Source: Gammaproteobacteria bacterium
GTDB lineage: Bacteria > Gemmatimonadota > Gemmatimonadetes > Longimicrobiales > Gaopeijiaceae
Direction of reading: 5' to 3'
NCBI GenBank assembly: GCA_028819075.1
Contig: JAPPMM010000038.1
Coordinates: forward strand, 81,133 to 145,132
DNA length: 64,000 nt
Shown: positions 28,515 through 37,425 of the stretch, piece after piece
Layout of the letters: every line of letters begins with the position of its first letter
Position numbering within the stretch: the first letter of the stretch is position 1
Notes under the pieces: model-generated
Database searches by the model: none
What the model was told of the DNA's origin: nothing
What the model saw: only the letters and a program-made list of their open reading frames with translations
Program-made: the position numbers and the translations under genes

Positions 28515-29435
28515 ATGGCTGATCTCGACATTCAACCAGGCAGGACCCGCATCGGCTGGATCGGGCTGGGCGTCATGGGCCGCAGCATGTGCGCGCACGT
28601 CATGGACCACGGGTTCGACGCGACCGTCTTCACCAGGACTCGGGCGACGGCCGCTTCGGTGCTTGAGAAGGGCGCGTCATGGGCCGACAGCCCGCGCGCG
28701 GTAGCCGAGCGGAGCGACGTGATCTTCAGCATCGTCGGCTTCCCGCGCGACGTGCGCGAGGTGATCCTGGGCGAGGACGGCGCCCTCGCGGGGTGCGAGC
28801 CCGGAAACGTGCTCGTGGACATGACCACCAGCGAGCCCTCGCTCGCGGTCGAGATCTACGAGGCCGCGCGCGCGAAGGGGGTGGCCAGCGTGGACGCCCC
28901 CGTGTCGGGAGGCGACATCGGGGCCCGCGAGGGCCGCCTGTCGATCATGATCGGCGGCGACGAGGACGTGGTGGAGGCGCTGGATCCGTGCTGGCGGGCG
29001 ATGGGGAAGGCCATCGTGCGCCAGGGAGGACCGGGGGCGGGCCAGCACGCCAAGATGGTGAACCAGGTGCTGATCGGCCCGCTGATGATCGGGATGTGCG
29101 AGGGGCTGCTCTACGCCTACCGGTCAGGGCTGGATCTTGAGACGGTGATGCAGTCGGTGGCTCCCGGGGCCGCCGGAAGCTGGTCGCTCTCCAACTACGG
29201 CCCGCGCGTGATCGCCAACGATTTCGACCCCGGATTCTTCGTCGAGCACTTCGTCAAGGACATGGAGATCGCGCTCGCCGAGGCAGGCCGCATGAAGCTG
29301 GCGCTTCCGGGACTGGCGCTGGCGCACCAGCTGTATAACGCCCTTCGCGCGCAGGGGAAGGGACACAGGGGAACCCACGCGCTCCAGCTCGCGCTGGCCC
29401 ATCTGTCCGACATCGACTGGATGGGACGGGACTGA
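28515..29435 (+). CDS. 3-hydroxyisobutyrate dehydrogenase family oxidoreductase
   Basis: 306-residue beta-hydroxyacid dehydrogenase that oxidises 3-hydroxy acids with NAD(P). Motifs in order are the dinucleotide fold [13 protein letters not shown], the substrate block [16 protein letters not shown] and the catalytic lysine in GQHAKMVNQ. The ATG at 28515 is chosen because the dinucleotide fold follows within 20 residues; the 67 upstream in-frame residues are not conserved-looking. It could act as 3-hydroxyisobutyrate or tartronate-semialdehyde dehydrogenase. An MmsA-type enzyme is encoded 10 kb away, so valine or thymine catabolism is plausible but not shown by linkage. Confidence 0.85.
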   Translation: MADLDIQPGRTRIGWIGLGVMGRSMCAHVMDHGFDATVFTRTRATAASVLEKGASWADSPRAVAERSDVIFSIVGFPRDVREVILGEDGALAGCEPGNVLVDMTTSEPSLAVEIYEAARAKGVASVDAPVSGGDIGAREGRLSIMIGGDEDVVEALDPCWRAMGKAIVRQGGPGAGQHAKMVNQVLIGPLMIGMCEGLLYAYRSGLDLETVMQSVAPGAAGSWSLSNYGPRVIANDFDPGFFVEHFVKDMEIALAEAGRMKLALPGLALAHQLYNALRAQGKGHRGTHALQLALAHLSDIDWMGRD

Positions 29436-29500
29436 CGCGCTTTGCCCCGGCCCTGACATCTACTGACAACTACACTGACATCTGCTGGAAACTATCTGGT

Positions 29501-31807
29501 TTACGACCCTCCCGGAGCCAGCACCAGCCGATTCTCCGCCTGCGCCTCCACGGCTTCGCGCGAGAAGAGCATCGGGAAGTACTCCCGGTTGGCCCAGTCA
29601 TCGGTGAGGTTGCCGTAGTAGGGGCTTCCCGGCCGGCCAGACTGTCCCGGCGCGTTGGTGAACAGCGACCCGTCCAGGTCGGCGAAGTCGACGATGTGCC
29701 GGTAGGTGGCCCCCGTCGCCGCCACCGTGCCCGCGCCCCCGGAGCGCTCCGCCGACGGCAGGTCGTAGGCCGTCACCAGGGCGTGCGGGAACTCGTTCGT
29801 GTGGTCGCGACCCCAGCGCCACTGGGCGGGGTCGTCGCCCTGGTCGAGTGCGATGCGGTCCAGGGCGGCGGCTAAGGCCGCCTCCAGCGCGGCTGCTGAA
29901 TCCCCGCCCCCATCGCCCGCCGCCCGGTCGAGCACGTCCCCGTCGATGCGGCGGTAGATCGCGGCCGCCCGGCTGTCGCGGTCGAAGACGCCGTTCCAGG
30001 CCGCGAGTTCGGCCCGGTATGTCTCCACTGCCGCGTCGCTCGCCGTCCATCCCCCGAAGAGGGCCGCGTGGGCCGCGCCCGACGCCGAGTACGCGTCCTG
30101 CTGGAGCACCCGCGAGTCGTCGAGCGTGAAGTCGCTGCCCGCGTTCAACACCTCCTGCACGCGCGCGAAGCGGGCGAAGGGGCCGGCGGTCTTGAAAAAG
30201 AGCGGCGGGTCGTAGCCCGGCGGGTGGATGTCGTGGTTGGCCGTCCCCACCCAGCCGCGCTCCGGGTTGTACTCGGTGGGCAGATCATCGCGGAAGCCAT
30301 CCCATTCGTATTCCCCGGTCCCGGGCACCGGCAGCCGCCCGTGCCAGTTGGGGCGGCTCGGCGAGAGCGCGGCGGCCTGCCAGGCGATGTTCCCGTCCGC
30401 GTCGCCGCAGATCATGTTCTCCGTCGGTGCCAGCCAGTAGCGCATCTCCTCCAGAAACGCGCTGCAGTCGGAGACCACGTTGAGCCGCAGACCTGCCAGG
30501 TATCCCGTGGTTCCCGGTTCGTGCATGGTCGAGCGCATGGCGTAGGCGAGGTTGTTCCCGGGATCCCGATGGAAGATCGGGCCGTGCCGCGAGAACTCGA
30601 GTTCCAGGGTCACGGGCTCGCCGTCCCTGACCTGGACGGTTTCGGTGATGGTCCGCACTTCCTCCCAGCCGTCGCCCCAGCGCACCTGCTTCGGGTTGTC
30701 CGGGTTCACCTGCTCGACGTACACGTCGGACTGGTCGGTGCCGACGATGGTGAGGCCCCAGGCGATGCGTCCGTTGTGCCCGATGGCCACGCCGGGCAGC
30801 ACCGGCTCGGTCGAGCCGATTGTGGTCCACCCGGGCGCGTCCAGATGCACCACGTAGCGGAGCGACGGGTTCGTCACCCCGCGATGCGGGTCGTTGGCCA
30901 CGATCGCATGGCCGCTCGCCGTGTGGCTCCCGTGAATCGCCCAGTTGTTGCTCCCGGGGGAGGTTTCGCGCGCCCCCAGGTTGAGCGCCATCTCCGACCC
31001 GGTCCAGCCGTCGTAGGGCGCCGCCAGCGGCGGGCTGCTCATCGCGTTGCGGAACCCGGTGACGCCCGCCAGCACTTCGCCCGAGATCAGCGACATGTCG
31101 ACGCCGTCGGGGACGGCCAGCTCCCGCCACGGGGTCGGATTCGCCTGCCGGTTGGCTTCCTCCGCGCCCAGATCGGCCACGCGCAGCGCCAACTGCAGCT
31201 CCCGCCGCACATCCGCCACCGGCATCGCCGTCTGCATGCGCAGCAAAGGCGTCTCGGCGCTCCAGTATTCGGGCTCCAGACCCGTGAGCAGGAACTCCAC
31301 GGGCAGCTCCCCGGCCGCCGTCGCATGGTCGATGTACGCGTTGATCCCCGAGGCGAAAGCCTCCAGGATGCGCCGGCCCTCCGGGTGGTAGGTGGTGAAC
31401 TCGGCGTCGTCGAACGGACCCCGGAACATGAGCAGGCGCGCGACGCGGTCATGCTGCAGCGCCTCCGCGCCCAGCAGCTCGCTCAGCCGCCCCTCGCCGG
31501 CCCTCCGGTACATCTCCATCTGCCAGAGGCGGTCCTGCGCCTGGACGAAGCCCTGCGCGAAGAACAGGTCGTCGATGCCCGAGGCGTAGATGTGGGGGAT
31601 CCCCCAGGGATCGCGCAGGACCTCGACTTCGGCTTCGAGTCCCGGAACTTCGATACGCCCGTCGATCTGGGGCAGCTGCCCCCGGGCCAGCTCCTCGAAG
31701 CTCGCGGCGGGCCCATCCGCGCACGCGCTGATGAAGGCCAGGAAGCCGAATGTGGCGATGGCGACGCCGGGGCGCCGGGTGAATCCGGAGATACGGATGG
31801 GGCGCAT
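29501..31807 (-). CDS. Penicillin acylase-family lipoprotein (S45 Ntn-hydrolase)
   Basis: 768-residue Ntn hydrolase precursor of the penicillin/acyl-homoserine-lactone acylase family. The N-terminus ends in a lipobox (FISAC), so it is probably membrane-anchored. The alpha-chain region starts with VEVLRDPWGIPHIYASG. The nucleophile that becomes the beta-chain N-terminus after self-cleavage is Ser286 in GSNNWAIHGSHT, followed by NDPHRG. GGAGAA five bases before the ATG supports the start. Possible substrates include acyl-homoserine lactones, beta-lactams and N-acyl amino acids. Single gene, divergent from a small exported protein. Confidence 0.9.
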   Translation of the reverse strand: MRPIRISGFTRRPGVAIATFGFLAFISACADGPAASFEELARGQLPQIDGRIEVPGLEAEVEVLRDPWGIPHIYASGIDDLFFAQGFVQAQDRLWQMEMYRRAGEGRLSELLGAEALQHDRVARLLMFRGPFDDAEFTTYHPEGRRILEAFASGINAYIDHATAAGELPVEFLLTGLEPEYWSAETPLLRMQTAMPVADVRRELQLALRVADLGAEEANRQANPTPWRELAVPDGVDMSLISGEVLAGVTGFRNAMSSPPLAAPYDGWTGSEMALNLGARETSPGSNNWAIHGSHTASGHAIVANDPHRGVTNPSLRYVVHLDAPGWTTIGSTEPVLPGVAIGHNGRIAWGLTIVGTDQSDVYVEQVNPDNPKQVRWGDGWEEVRTITETVQVRDGEPVTLELEFSRHGPIFHRDPGNNLAYAMRSTMHEPGTTGYLAGLRLNVVSDCSAFLEEMRYWLAPTENMICGDADGNIAWQAAALSPSRPNWHGRLPVPGTGEYEWDGFRDDLPTEYNPERGWVGTANHDIHPPGYDPPLFFKTAGPFARFARVQEVLNAGSDFTLDDSRVLQQDAYSASGAAHAALFGGWTASDAAVETYRAELAAWNGVFDRDSRAAAIYRRIDGDVLDRAAGDGGGDSAAALEAALAAALDRIALDQGDDPAQWRWGRDHTNEFPHALVTAYDLPSAERSGGAGTVAATGATYRHIVDFADLDGSLFTNAPGQSGRPGSPYYGNLTDDWANREYFPMLFSREAVEAQAENRLVLAPGGS

Positions 31808-31908
31808 GGGTTTCTCCAGGGGAAGTGTTGCGGCTGGACGCGGTGCCGGAACGCGCGCAGGCTACTAGCTTCGGGACGAAGCCGGGTCCACGCAAACAGG
31901 AACAATCG

Positions 31909-32550
31909 ATGAACTGCGATTCCAGGTCGACGAGGTGCGCTTCGTCGTTGTCCGCACTCGTTTCAGGGTTCCTTCTCCTGTGCGGCTTCGCCATGGGTGT
32001 GGCGCGCGTCGCGCATGCCCAGGGGCCGGAGATGGGCTTCGAGCATCTGGCGGGCATCGACGTCGTCCTCGCCTTCGACGATCCAACTGCCAATCGCGTG
32101 CTGGAAGCGGCGTTTCAGGAGTCGCTCGGACGCCGCATCGGGATCAACCTCCTCGCCACCGCGCAGCCGGATGCGCTGTCGGTGGTGGTGGTTGCGACCT
32201 GCGTGCCGCAGGACTGTGCGAGCGCCGAGTTCTACTCCGTGGCGCTTCTCCTGTCGAATCACTACGACGCCACCTGGGCCATCGAGTTGCTGTCCCACGA
32301 ATCGCAGGAACTCGCCGACCTCTATGCCCCAAGGGTAGCCGAACTCATGGAGCCGCTCGGGATCTGGGCCGAGGCCTGGCGCCCCGGCGAATACCGGGCG
32401 CAGGTGGACGCGTTCGTGGATCAGCTCGAGGCCAGGTGCTTCGGGCCGGCCCTGGCCCGGCGGGGGATCATCGCGGCTCTGGCGCTCGGGGACAGCGCGC
32501 GCGCCCAACGGCTGGATCAGGTGGCCAGCGACGAGCGGGCGCTCTGTTAA
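31909..32550 (+). CDS. Exported protein of unknown function
   Basis: 213-residue protein with a signal peptide (hydrophobic ~14-35, VAHAQ cleavage region). The mature part has three cysteines and helical segments such as FYSVALLLSNHYDATWAIELL. I recognise no family. AGGAA sits shortly before the ATG at 31909, which also begins the signal peptide; the longer frame from 31825 is less likely. It ends 8 bp before the stop of the convergent epimerase gene. Confidence 0.6.
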   Translation: MNCDSRSTRCASSLSALVSGFLLLCGFAMGVARVAHAQGPEMGFEHLAGIDVVLAFDDPTANRVLEAAFQESLGRRIGINLLATAQPDALSVVVVATCVPQDCASAEFYSVALLLSNHYDATWAIELLSHESQELADLYAPRVAELMEPLGIWAEAWRPGEYRAQVDAFVDQLEARCFGPALARRGIIAALALGDSARAQRLDQVASDERALC

Positions 32551-32558
32551 GGACCCCG

Positions 32559-33743
32559 TTACGCGCCAGCCGCCCTCCACGCATCCAGAACCTCCCGCTC
32601 CCGCGCGCGGCTTATCCCGGCGCGCCGGTTGAGGCGCTCGTCCTCGGGCCGCGTCCCATCCCAGTCCACGGTGTCGCGGCTGGTCTCGGCCAGCGGACGG
32701 AAGGTGAGGCCGGCCGCGAGTGCGCGGTCGATGTCCACGTACATCAGGTCGGCTCCGGGCGCCCACGCCGGCAGATCGCCGAAGGGCCTCACCCCCTGGG
32801 CCTCCAGGAAGTCCTCGGGGACCCAGGTGAACTCGACCGGGGTCGAGGTGGCCGCGCGAATGCCGTAGAGCATCTCGGCCATCGACATGCGGGCGGCCGG
32901 GCCGGTGGCGTTGAAGTCGCCGGCGACCCCGTTCTCGGCCAGGCGCACGATCCATTCGGTGATGTCGCGCTGGTCGATGATCTGGTTGGCGTGCTCGGGG
33001 TTGCCGGGGGCGAGCACCTCGCCGCCCTCGAAGATCCGCAGCGGCCAGTAAGTGAAGCGGTCGGTCCGGTCGCCCGGTCCCACGATCAGGCCGGGACGCA
33101 CGATGGTGGCGCGCCCCGGGAAGGCGGCGTGGGCGATGTCCTCGCTCAGCGCCTTCATGAGCCCGTAGTGGGCGTCGTCCCCGTCCTGCCAGCCGTCGGG
33201 AGGCGTGAAGCGCTCCGAGTCCTCGTTGATGATATGCTCGTAGAGGACGCGGTCCTTGTGCTCGTACGCGAGCCCGGGACTGATATAGGCCGAAATCGAG
33301 GAGACGAAGATGTACTGCTCGACGGCGTCCCGCAGCAGTTCGGTGCTCAACTGCGCCCAGCGGTAGTTCTGGGTGTTGTTGTCGAGCACGACGTCCCAGC
33401 TGCGCCCCTCGAGGGCCCCGAGGTCCCCGGCGCGGTCGCCGATGAGATGCTCCACGTCGGGCAGGTCCGCCTGCGCCCGGCCTCGCGTGAAGATGGTCAC
33501 CTCGTGTCCGCGCTCCACCGCGTAGCGAACCATGTGCGGCCCGATGAAGCCGGTGCCGCCCAGGATGAGGAGCCTCTTGGGCGTGGGCGCCTGCTGGGGC
33601 CGCGGGCCGGATGCGGTGCCGGCTCGACGCCTGCGGCTACCGCTGCTGGAGGCGAGGCCGATTCCGGGGATGCCCAGCCCGAGTCCCAGTCCGGCCCCGG
33701 CGACGCCGGCTGTGCGCAGGAAGTCCCGTCGCGTCGGGTTCAT
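32559..33743 (-). CDS. Tat-exported NAD-dependent epimerase/dehydratase-like protein
   Basis: 394-residue extended-SDR protein with a twin-arginine signal (NPTRRDFLRTAGVAGAG). A linker leads to the NAD-binding motif LILGGTGFIGPHMVRYA. Downstream features include VVLDNNTQNYRWAQLS and the C-terminal substrate region LPAWAPGADLMYVDID. A Tat signal on an NAD-binding protein fits folding around the cofactor before export. GGGAGAA six bases before the ATG supports the start. It lies 16 bp after a small lipoprotein gene, probably as an operon. The substrate is unknown. Confidence 0.82.
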   Translation of the reverse strand: MNPTRRDFLRTAGVAGAGLGLGLGIPGIGLASSSGSRRRRAGTASGPRPQQAPTPKRLLILGGTGFIGPHMVRYAVERGHEVTIFTRGRAQADLPDVEHLIGDRAGDLGALEGRSWDVVLDNNTQNYRWAQLSTELLRDAVEQYIFVSSISAYISPGLAYEHKDRVLYEHIINEDSERFTPPDGWQDGDDAHYGLMKALSEDIAHAAFPGRATIVRPGLIVGPGDRTDRFTYWPLRIFEGGEVLAPGNPEHANQIIDQRDITEWIVRLAENGVAGDFNATGPAARMSMAEMLYGIRAATSTPVEFTWVPEDFLEAQGVRPFGDLPAWAPGADLMYVDIDRALAAGLTFRPLAETSRDTVDWDGTRPEDERLNRRAGISRAREREVLDAWRAAGA

Positions 33744-33759
33744 GGTGTGTTCTCCCTGG

Positions 33760-34215
33760 TTATAGACGGGTCAGCGAGCCCGACAGGATTACGCGCCCGC
33801 AGAAGTCGGTGTCGGCATGCTCGGAAACCTCCGCGCTTCTCGCGAAGAACCTGACGGTCGAACTGAGCGTTCTGGTGGGACCGCAGAACTCCTCGTTGAC
33901 CGAGGCGGAGAAGCCTCCACCGGTCAACTCGAGGAATCCGGTGGCGTCCAGTGTTCCTGTGACGGAGGGAATCTCGGCCGTGCCGCCGGCAGCCCGGATC
34001 TCCCCGGTAATCGTCACGCTCTCCCCGGCCTGTGCGACGACGACCTCCATCGATCCCTGTATGCCCTGCTGGTTCAGCAGGAACTGGACGATGAACGATC
34101 CGGTGTAGGTGCCCGCCACATCGGGAAGGGGTCCGGTCGGCTCATCGTCGCCGCATGCCGCGCCGGACAGCATGAGTACGGCTGCCGCAAGGCATCGTCG
34201 CCATGGCTGAGTCAT
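33760..34215 (-). CDS. Small putative lipoprotein
   Basis: 151-residue exported protein. A hydrophobic signal ends in SGAACGDDEPTGP, a plausible lipobox with an acidic tether. The mature domain is rich in short strands (VAGTYTGSFIVQFLL, SVTITGEIRAAGGTAEIPSV) and has two late cysteines. The pattern suggests a small beta-sandwich or lipocalin-like fold, but no family is assigned. It precedes the epimerase gene in the same direction and faces the MerB-like gene across a 187-bp divergent spacer. Confidence 0.6.
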   Translation of the reverse strand: MTQPWRRCLAAAVLMLSGAACGDDEPTGPLPDVAGTYTGSFIVQFLLNQQGIQGSMEVVVAQAGESVTITGEIRAAGGTAEIPSVTGTLDATGFLELTGGGFSASVNEEFCGPTRTLSSTVRFFARSAEVSEHADTDFCGRVILSGSLTRL

Positions 34216-34402
34216 GATCGTGTCCGACCTCCTCTCACGTCCAGCTTGTTCTGAGCCGATCGCCTGCCCGGAAAGAGCCTAGCCACGGCATGGATGGGCT
34301 GCAACGGGTTCGAGCGGGGCTGGACGTTCCATTGGCGGCTCGCCATGGTGCCCGGGTGGCGATGGAGGCAGGTGCTGGCAGGCATCATTGAGGGGGTAAG
34401 GC

Positions 34403-35089
34403 GTGGAAAAAGGCCGGGAGAGTGGACTCCCGTGGCGCTTGCGCGGCCATCTGTATCGGCGCATTCGCGATTCGGGGCTCGTCCCCAGCCGTGCGGAACT
34501 GGGCGAGGGACTCGGAGCGGGAGCTGGCGAAGTGGACCGGGCGCTGGCTCTGCTCGCAGAATCTCACGTTCTGGTTCTGGACGAGGCGGGCGACGTGCGG
34601 ATGGCCCATCCCTTTTCCGCCGTCGACACGCCCTTCCGCGTGCATGCCGCCGGGACCGACTATTGGGCCAACTGCGCCTGGGACGCACTCGCGATCCCGC
34701 TGCTCCTCGATGTCGACGGACGGACACCGACCGCCTGCCCCCAGTCCGGTGCTCCCATCGACCTGTCGGTTGCCGACGGGCGTGTCGAACCCGCCGATGG
34801 CGCCGTGGTTCGCTTCCCCGTGCCGGCCCGGCGTTTCTGGGACGACATCGGCTTCACCTGACGCAACATCGTTGCCTTCCGGTCGGAAGCGGATGCGGCC
34901 CGGTGGGCGGCGAGGCGGGGCGTCGACCTCGGCGCGACGGTACCGGTCGAGACGCTGGGAGAGTTGAGCCGCGGGTGGTATGCGGGCAGGCTCAGCGACC
35001 ACTGGCGTCCCTCTTCGGCGGCGTCGAAGCAGGCCCTCCTGGGGGAGGCGGGTCTGGATGGACCCTTCTGGCAGATCCATCCTTCATGA
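34403..35089 (+). CDS. merB: Probable selenocysteine-containing alkylmercury lyase (MerB) homologue
   Basis: 228-residue MerB-family protein read through an in-frame TGA at 34859-34861, here taken as selenocysteine 153. Classical MerB cleaves carbon-mercury bonds with Cys96, Asp99 and Cys159. Here NCAWDAL gives Cys91 and Asp94. Cys112 matches Cys117 by spacing (21). The TGA in DDIGFT-Sec-RNIVAFRSE falls 62 residues after Cys91, against 63 from Cys96 to Cys159. The 75 codons after TGA look family-like (FRSEADAARW, WYAGRL, GLDGPFW) and end in TGA at 35087. The GTG start has AGGGGG six bases upstream. An N-terminal winged-helix-like region precedes the catalytic part, as in MerB. No other mer genes are adjacent. 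Alternative: a nonsense-mutated pseudogene. Confidence 0.8.
34867..34895 (+). promoter_or_regulatory. Candidate bacterial SECIS hairpin in the merB-like gene
   Basis: Five bases after the in-frame TGA a stem-loop can form. CATC (34867-34870) pairs with GATG (34892-34895). A bulged GT is followed by two pairs (T34873-G34891, G34874-C34890) and a bulged C. An apical stem CTTCC/GGAAG (34876-34880 with 34885-34889) closes a GGTC loop. The loop sequence, the bulged U on the 5' side and the distance of the loop G-U from the TGA closely match the SelB-binding element of E. coli fdhF as I recall it, within about one base. Folding was by eye. Confidence 0.65.
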
Positions 35090-36135
35090 GAATCGCGACG
35101 GTGCTCGTCAGTCTGGCCGCGGCGCTGGCCATCGCCGGATGCGCCGATCCCGCGCCGGCCACCTCGGTGGAGGGTCCCCTGGAGGGCTGCCCCGACTCCG
35201 GCGCAGGCACAACCATCGGGGGCTTCGCGGGCGGCAGCGATGCCACCGCGTCTCCCGTCCGCCGGCTCGTGCTCATGGGAGGCGGCCCGGAGGAGGACGG
35301 CGCCGCGCGCCGTTTCGTCGAGGCGGCCGCCGGGGGCGATGTCGTCGTGTTGCGCGCGACCGGATCGCTGACCAGCTATCCGGACTACTTCTCGGCCGAG
35401 TTGAGTCCCAGCCCGCGCCCGGCCTCGGTGGTCACGATCCGCACCGACACGCCACCGCTGGCGGACCACCCGAGCGTCCTTTGCCGCCTCGACAGAGCGG
35501 AAGCGATATGGCTCGCGGGCGGAAGCCAGTGGGACTATCTGGGGCGATGGCCGCATCCGGTCCACGTCGCCATCAGGGAAGCGTGGCGTCGCGGCGCGGC
35601 CATGGGCGGAACAAGTGCGGGGGCGGTTTCGATGGGCGAGGCCGCATTCGATGCCCGGCACGGTACCGTCACATCGGCCGAGGCCCTGGCGGACCCGGCG
35701 GACGTCGCGGTCAGCGTCGGGCCATCCAACATGCCCCAGCCCGAGCTTCGCAACATGATCGTGGACTCCCACTTCACGGAACGCTCCCGCGAGGGGCGGC
35801 TGCTCGCGTTCCTCGGGCGCCTGCTGGCTCAGCACCGCTCGGGTTCGTTCGTCGGGATCGGGATCGACGAGGGGGCCGCGCTGGAGATCGAGGACGACAG
35901 CTACCGGGTGTCCTCGGCGCGAGGCGGCGCGGTCTGGATGTACGAGGCGACGGGTCCCGCCGTCGCTCAGCCGGGCAGACCACTCTCGCTGGACGGCATA
36001 CACCGCGTGCGGCTGGCGGACGGAGCCTCGGGCCGCTGGCCCTTCCTGTTCGAGGAGGCGGAGGGCGTTCAGGAGCTCGTGGTGGAGGAGGGGGTGGTCC
36101 GCGTCGATGCGGGGAGCGGCGCGGGAGCGGGCTGA
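35086..36135 (+). CDS. Cyanophycinase-like S51 peptidase lipoprotein
   Basis: 349-residue predicted lipoprotein (ALAIAGC, Cys19) with a peptidase S51/cyanophycinase-like Rossmann domain. The nucleophile is Ser177 in AAMGGTSAGAVSMGEA, preceded by IWLAGGSQWDYL. FVGIGIDEGAALEIEDD in the C-terminal half is also typical. The ATG at 35086 overlaps the readthrough stop of the MerB-like gene (ATGA), and no Shine-Dalgarno sequence is visible. Expression should therefore depend on ribosomes that pass the internal TGA and reach that stop. Substrate is unknown; secreted S51 proteins need not use cyanophycin. Confidence 0.82.
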   Translation: MRIATVLVSLAAALAIAGCADPAPATSVEGPLEGCPDSGAGTTIGGFAGGSDATASPVRRLVLMGGGPEEDGAARRFVEAAAGGDVVVLRATGSLTSYPDYFSAELSPSPRPASVVTIRTDTPPLADHPSVLCRLDRAEAIWLAGGSQWDYLGRWPHPVHVAIREAWRRGAAMGGTSAGAVSMGEAAFDARHGTVTSAEALADPADVAVSVGPSNMPQPELRNMIVDSHFTERSREGRLLAFLGRLLAQHRSGSFVGIGIDEGAALEIEDDSYRVSSARGGAVWMYEATGPAVAQPGRPLSLDGIHRVRLADGASGRWPFLFEEAEGVQELVVEEGVVRVDAGSGAGAG

Positions 36136-37425
36136 TCAGTCGGCCTGTCTCCCCGCCTCCACCCGCGCGCAGGCCCGGCCCAGCCGCTCCATCCCTTCCG
36201 CCACCTCCTGCCGGGTGATCAGCATGGATGGGCCTATGCGGATTACGTGCCCCCCCATGCCCCCGAGGCCGATGAGCACGCCCTCCTCGCGCGCGGCCTC
36301 CAGAAGCGCCTTGCCGAGCCTGGCGCTGCGCTTCTTGGTGCCCGGATCTTCCACCAGCTCCAGGGCGATCATGAGCCCCATTCCGCGCACGTCGCCGATC
36401 CACGGGTAGTCGCGCTGGAGCGCTTCCAGCCCTTCGCGCATCTGGCGTCCACGCGCGGCGGAGCGGGCGGGGGTGTTTTCCTCGACCATCACGTCCATGG
36501 TCGCCCGCGCGGCCACCATGGACACCGGGCTGCCCCCGTAGGTGGAGAAGGTGAGGCCCGTCCAGGCCGCAGCGATCTCCTCGCGGGCCAGCGTGCCGCC
36601 CACGGGGAAGCCGTTCGCCACCCCCTTTGCGACCACCATGATGTCCGGCTCGACCTCCCAGTGCTCGATGCCGAACCAGCGGTTGCCGGTGCGCCCCAGC
36701 CCGGCCTGGACTTCGTCGCAGATGAACACGCCTCCGTACGCGCGGATCACCTCGGCCGCGCGCTTGTGGTATCCCGGCGGCGGTACGATGTAGCCTCCCA
36801 CCCCCTGGATGGTCTCGGCGAGGAGGGCGGCGGGCCGCCCGGTGGTCGTCGTCTCGATGACCTCGACCAGCTCGTCGATGTAGCGGTCGACGTTGTCGCC
36901 GTCGGCATGCCGGTAGGGATACGGCGCGATGGCGTGCCGGATCGGGGCCATCGCGGGAAGCGGCTTCCACTGGGCCTGGCCGGTCAGGCTCGTCGCCAGC
37001 GTGCTGCGCCCGGAATAGCCGAGCCGCAGGCCGATGATCTCGCTGCGCCGGGTATGCATCTGGGCCAGCATGACCGCGGTCTCGATGGCCTCGGTGCCGC
37101 TGTTGGTGAACATGACCTGGTCGAGGCCGGCGGGGGCGAGACCGGTGAGCCGCTCGGCCGCGGCCACGTAGGGCTCCGTCACATAGAGGTTCGAGGTGTG
37201 GCCCAGGCGCGCGACCTGGTCCTGCACGGCCTCGACGACCCGCGGATGACAGTGCCCGATCGAGGTGGTGAGGATGCCGGCGAACAGGTCGAGGTATTCA
37301 CGCCCATCGGCGCCCGTGGCCCGCACGCCCTCTGCCTCCACGAGCACTAGGGGCTCGTCGTACAACGGCTTTACGCAGGGGAAGATGGAGGCGCGCTGGC
37401 GCTCGATCAGTTCCCGCGTTACCAC
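36136..37425 (-). CDS. Class III (omega) aminotransferase, AGXT2-like
   Basis: 429-residue PLP enzyme of aminotransferase class III. Key blocks are TNSGTEAIETAVMLAQ (phosphate binding), FICDEVQAGLGRTGNRWFG (PLP-ring Asp) and the Schiff-base Lys267 in MVVAKGVANGFPVGG. It resembles alanine-glyoxylate aminotransferase 2 / beta-aminoisobutyrate transaminases, though class III specificity is hard to assign. The GTG start lies inside the end of the upstream mmsA gene (7-bp overlap), so the two are co-translated. A pathway from beta-amino acid to semialdehyde (this enzyme) to acyl-CoA (MmsA) is a reasonable inference, for example in thymine or valine breakdown. Confidence 0.87.
   Translation of the reverse strand: MVTRELIERQRASIFPCVKPLYDEPLVLVEAEGVRATGADGREYLDLFAGILTTSIGHCHPRVVEAVQDQVARLGHTSNLYVTEPYVAAAERLTGLAPAGLDQVMFTNSGTEAIETAVMLAQMHTRRSEIIGLRLGYSGRSTLATSLTGQAQWKPLPAMAPIRHAIAPYPYRHADGDNVDRYIDELVEVIETTTTGRPAALLAETIQGVGGYIVPPPGYHKRAAEVIRAYGGVFICDEVQAGLGRTGNRWFGIEHWEVEPDIMVVAKGVANGFPVGGTLAREEIAAAWTGLTFSTYGGSPVSMVAARATMDVMVEENTPARSAARGRQMREGLEALQRDYPWIGDVRGMGLMIALELVEDPGTKKRSARLGKALLEAAREEGVLIGLGGMGGHVIRIGPSMLITRQEVAEGMERLGRACARVEAGRQAD

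Noticed and set aside
34859..34861. TGA as a simple nonsense mutation making the MerB-like gene a pseudogene
   Set aside because: Considered seriously. The exact Cys position, the SECIS-like hairpin, the intact 75-codon tail and the ATGA link to the next gene together favour recoding, though only genome-wide selenium genes would settle it.
34294..36135. 613-codon start for the S51 gene
   Set aside because: The first 264 codons overlap the MerB-like gene in another frame and are Arg/Gly-rich; the lipoprotein signal begins at 35086.
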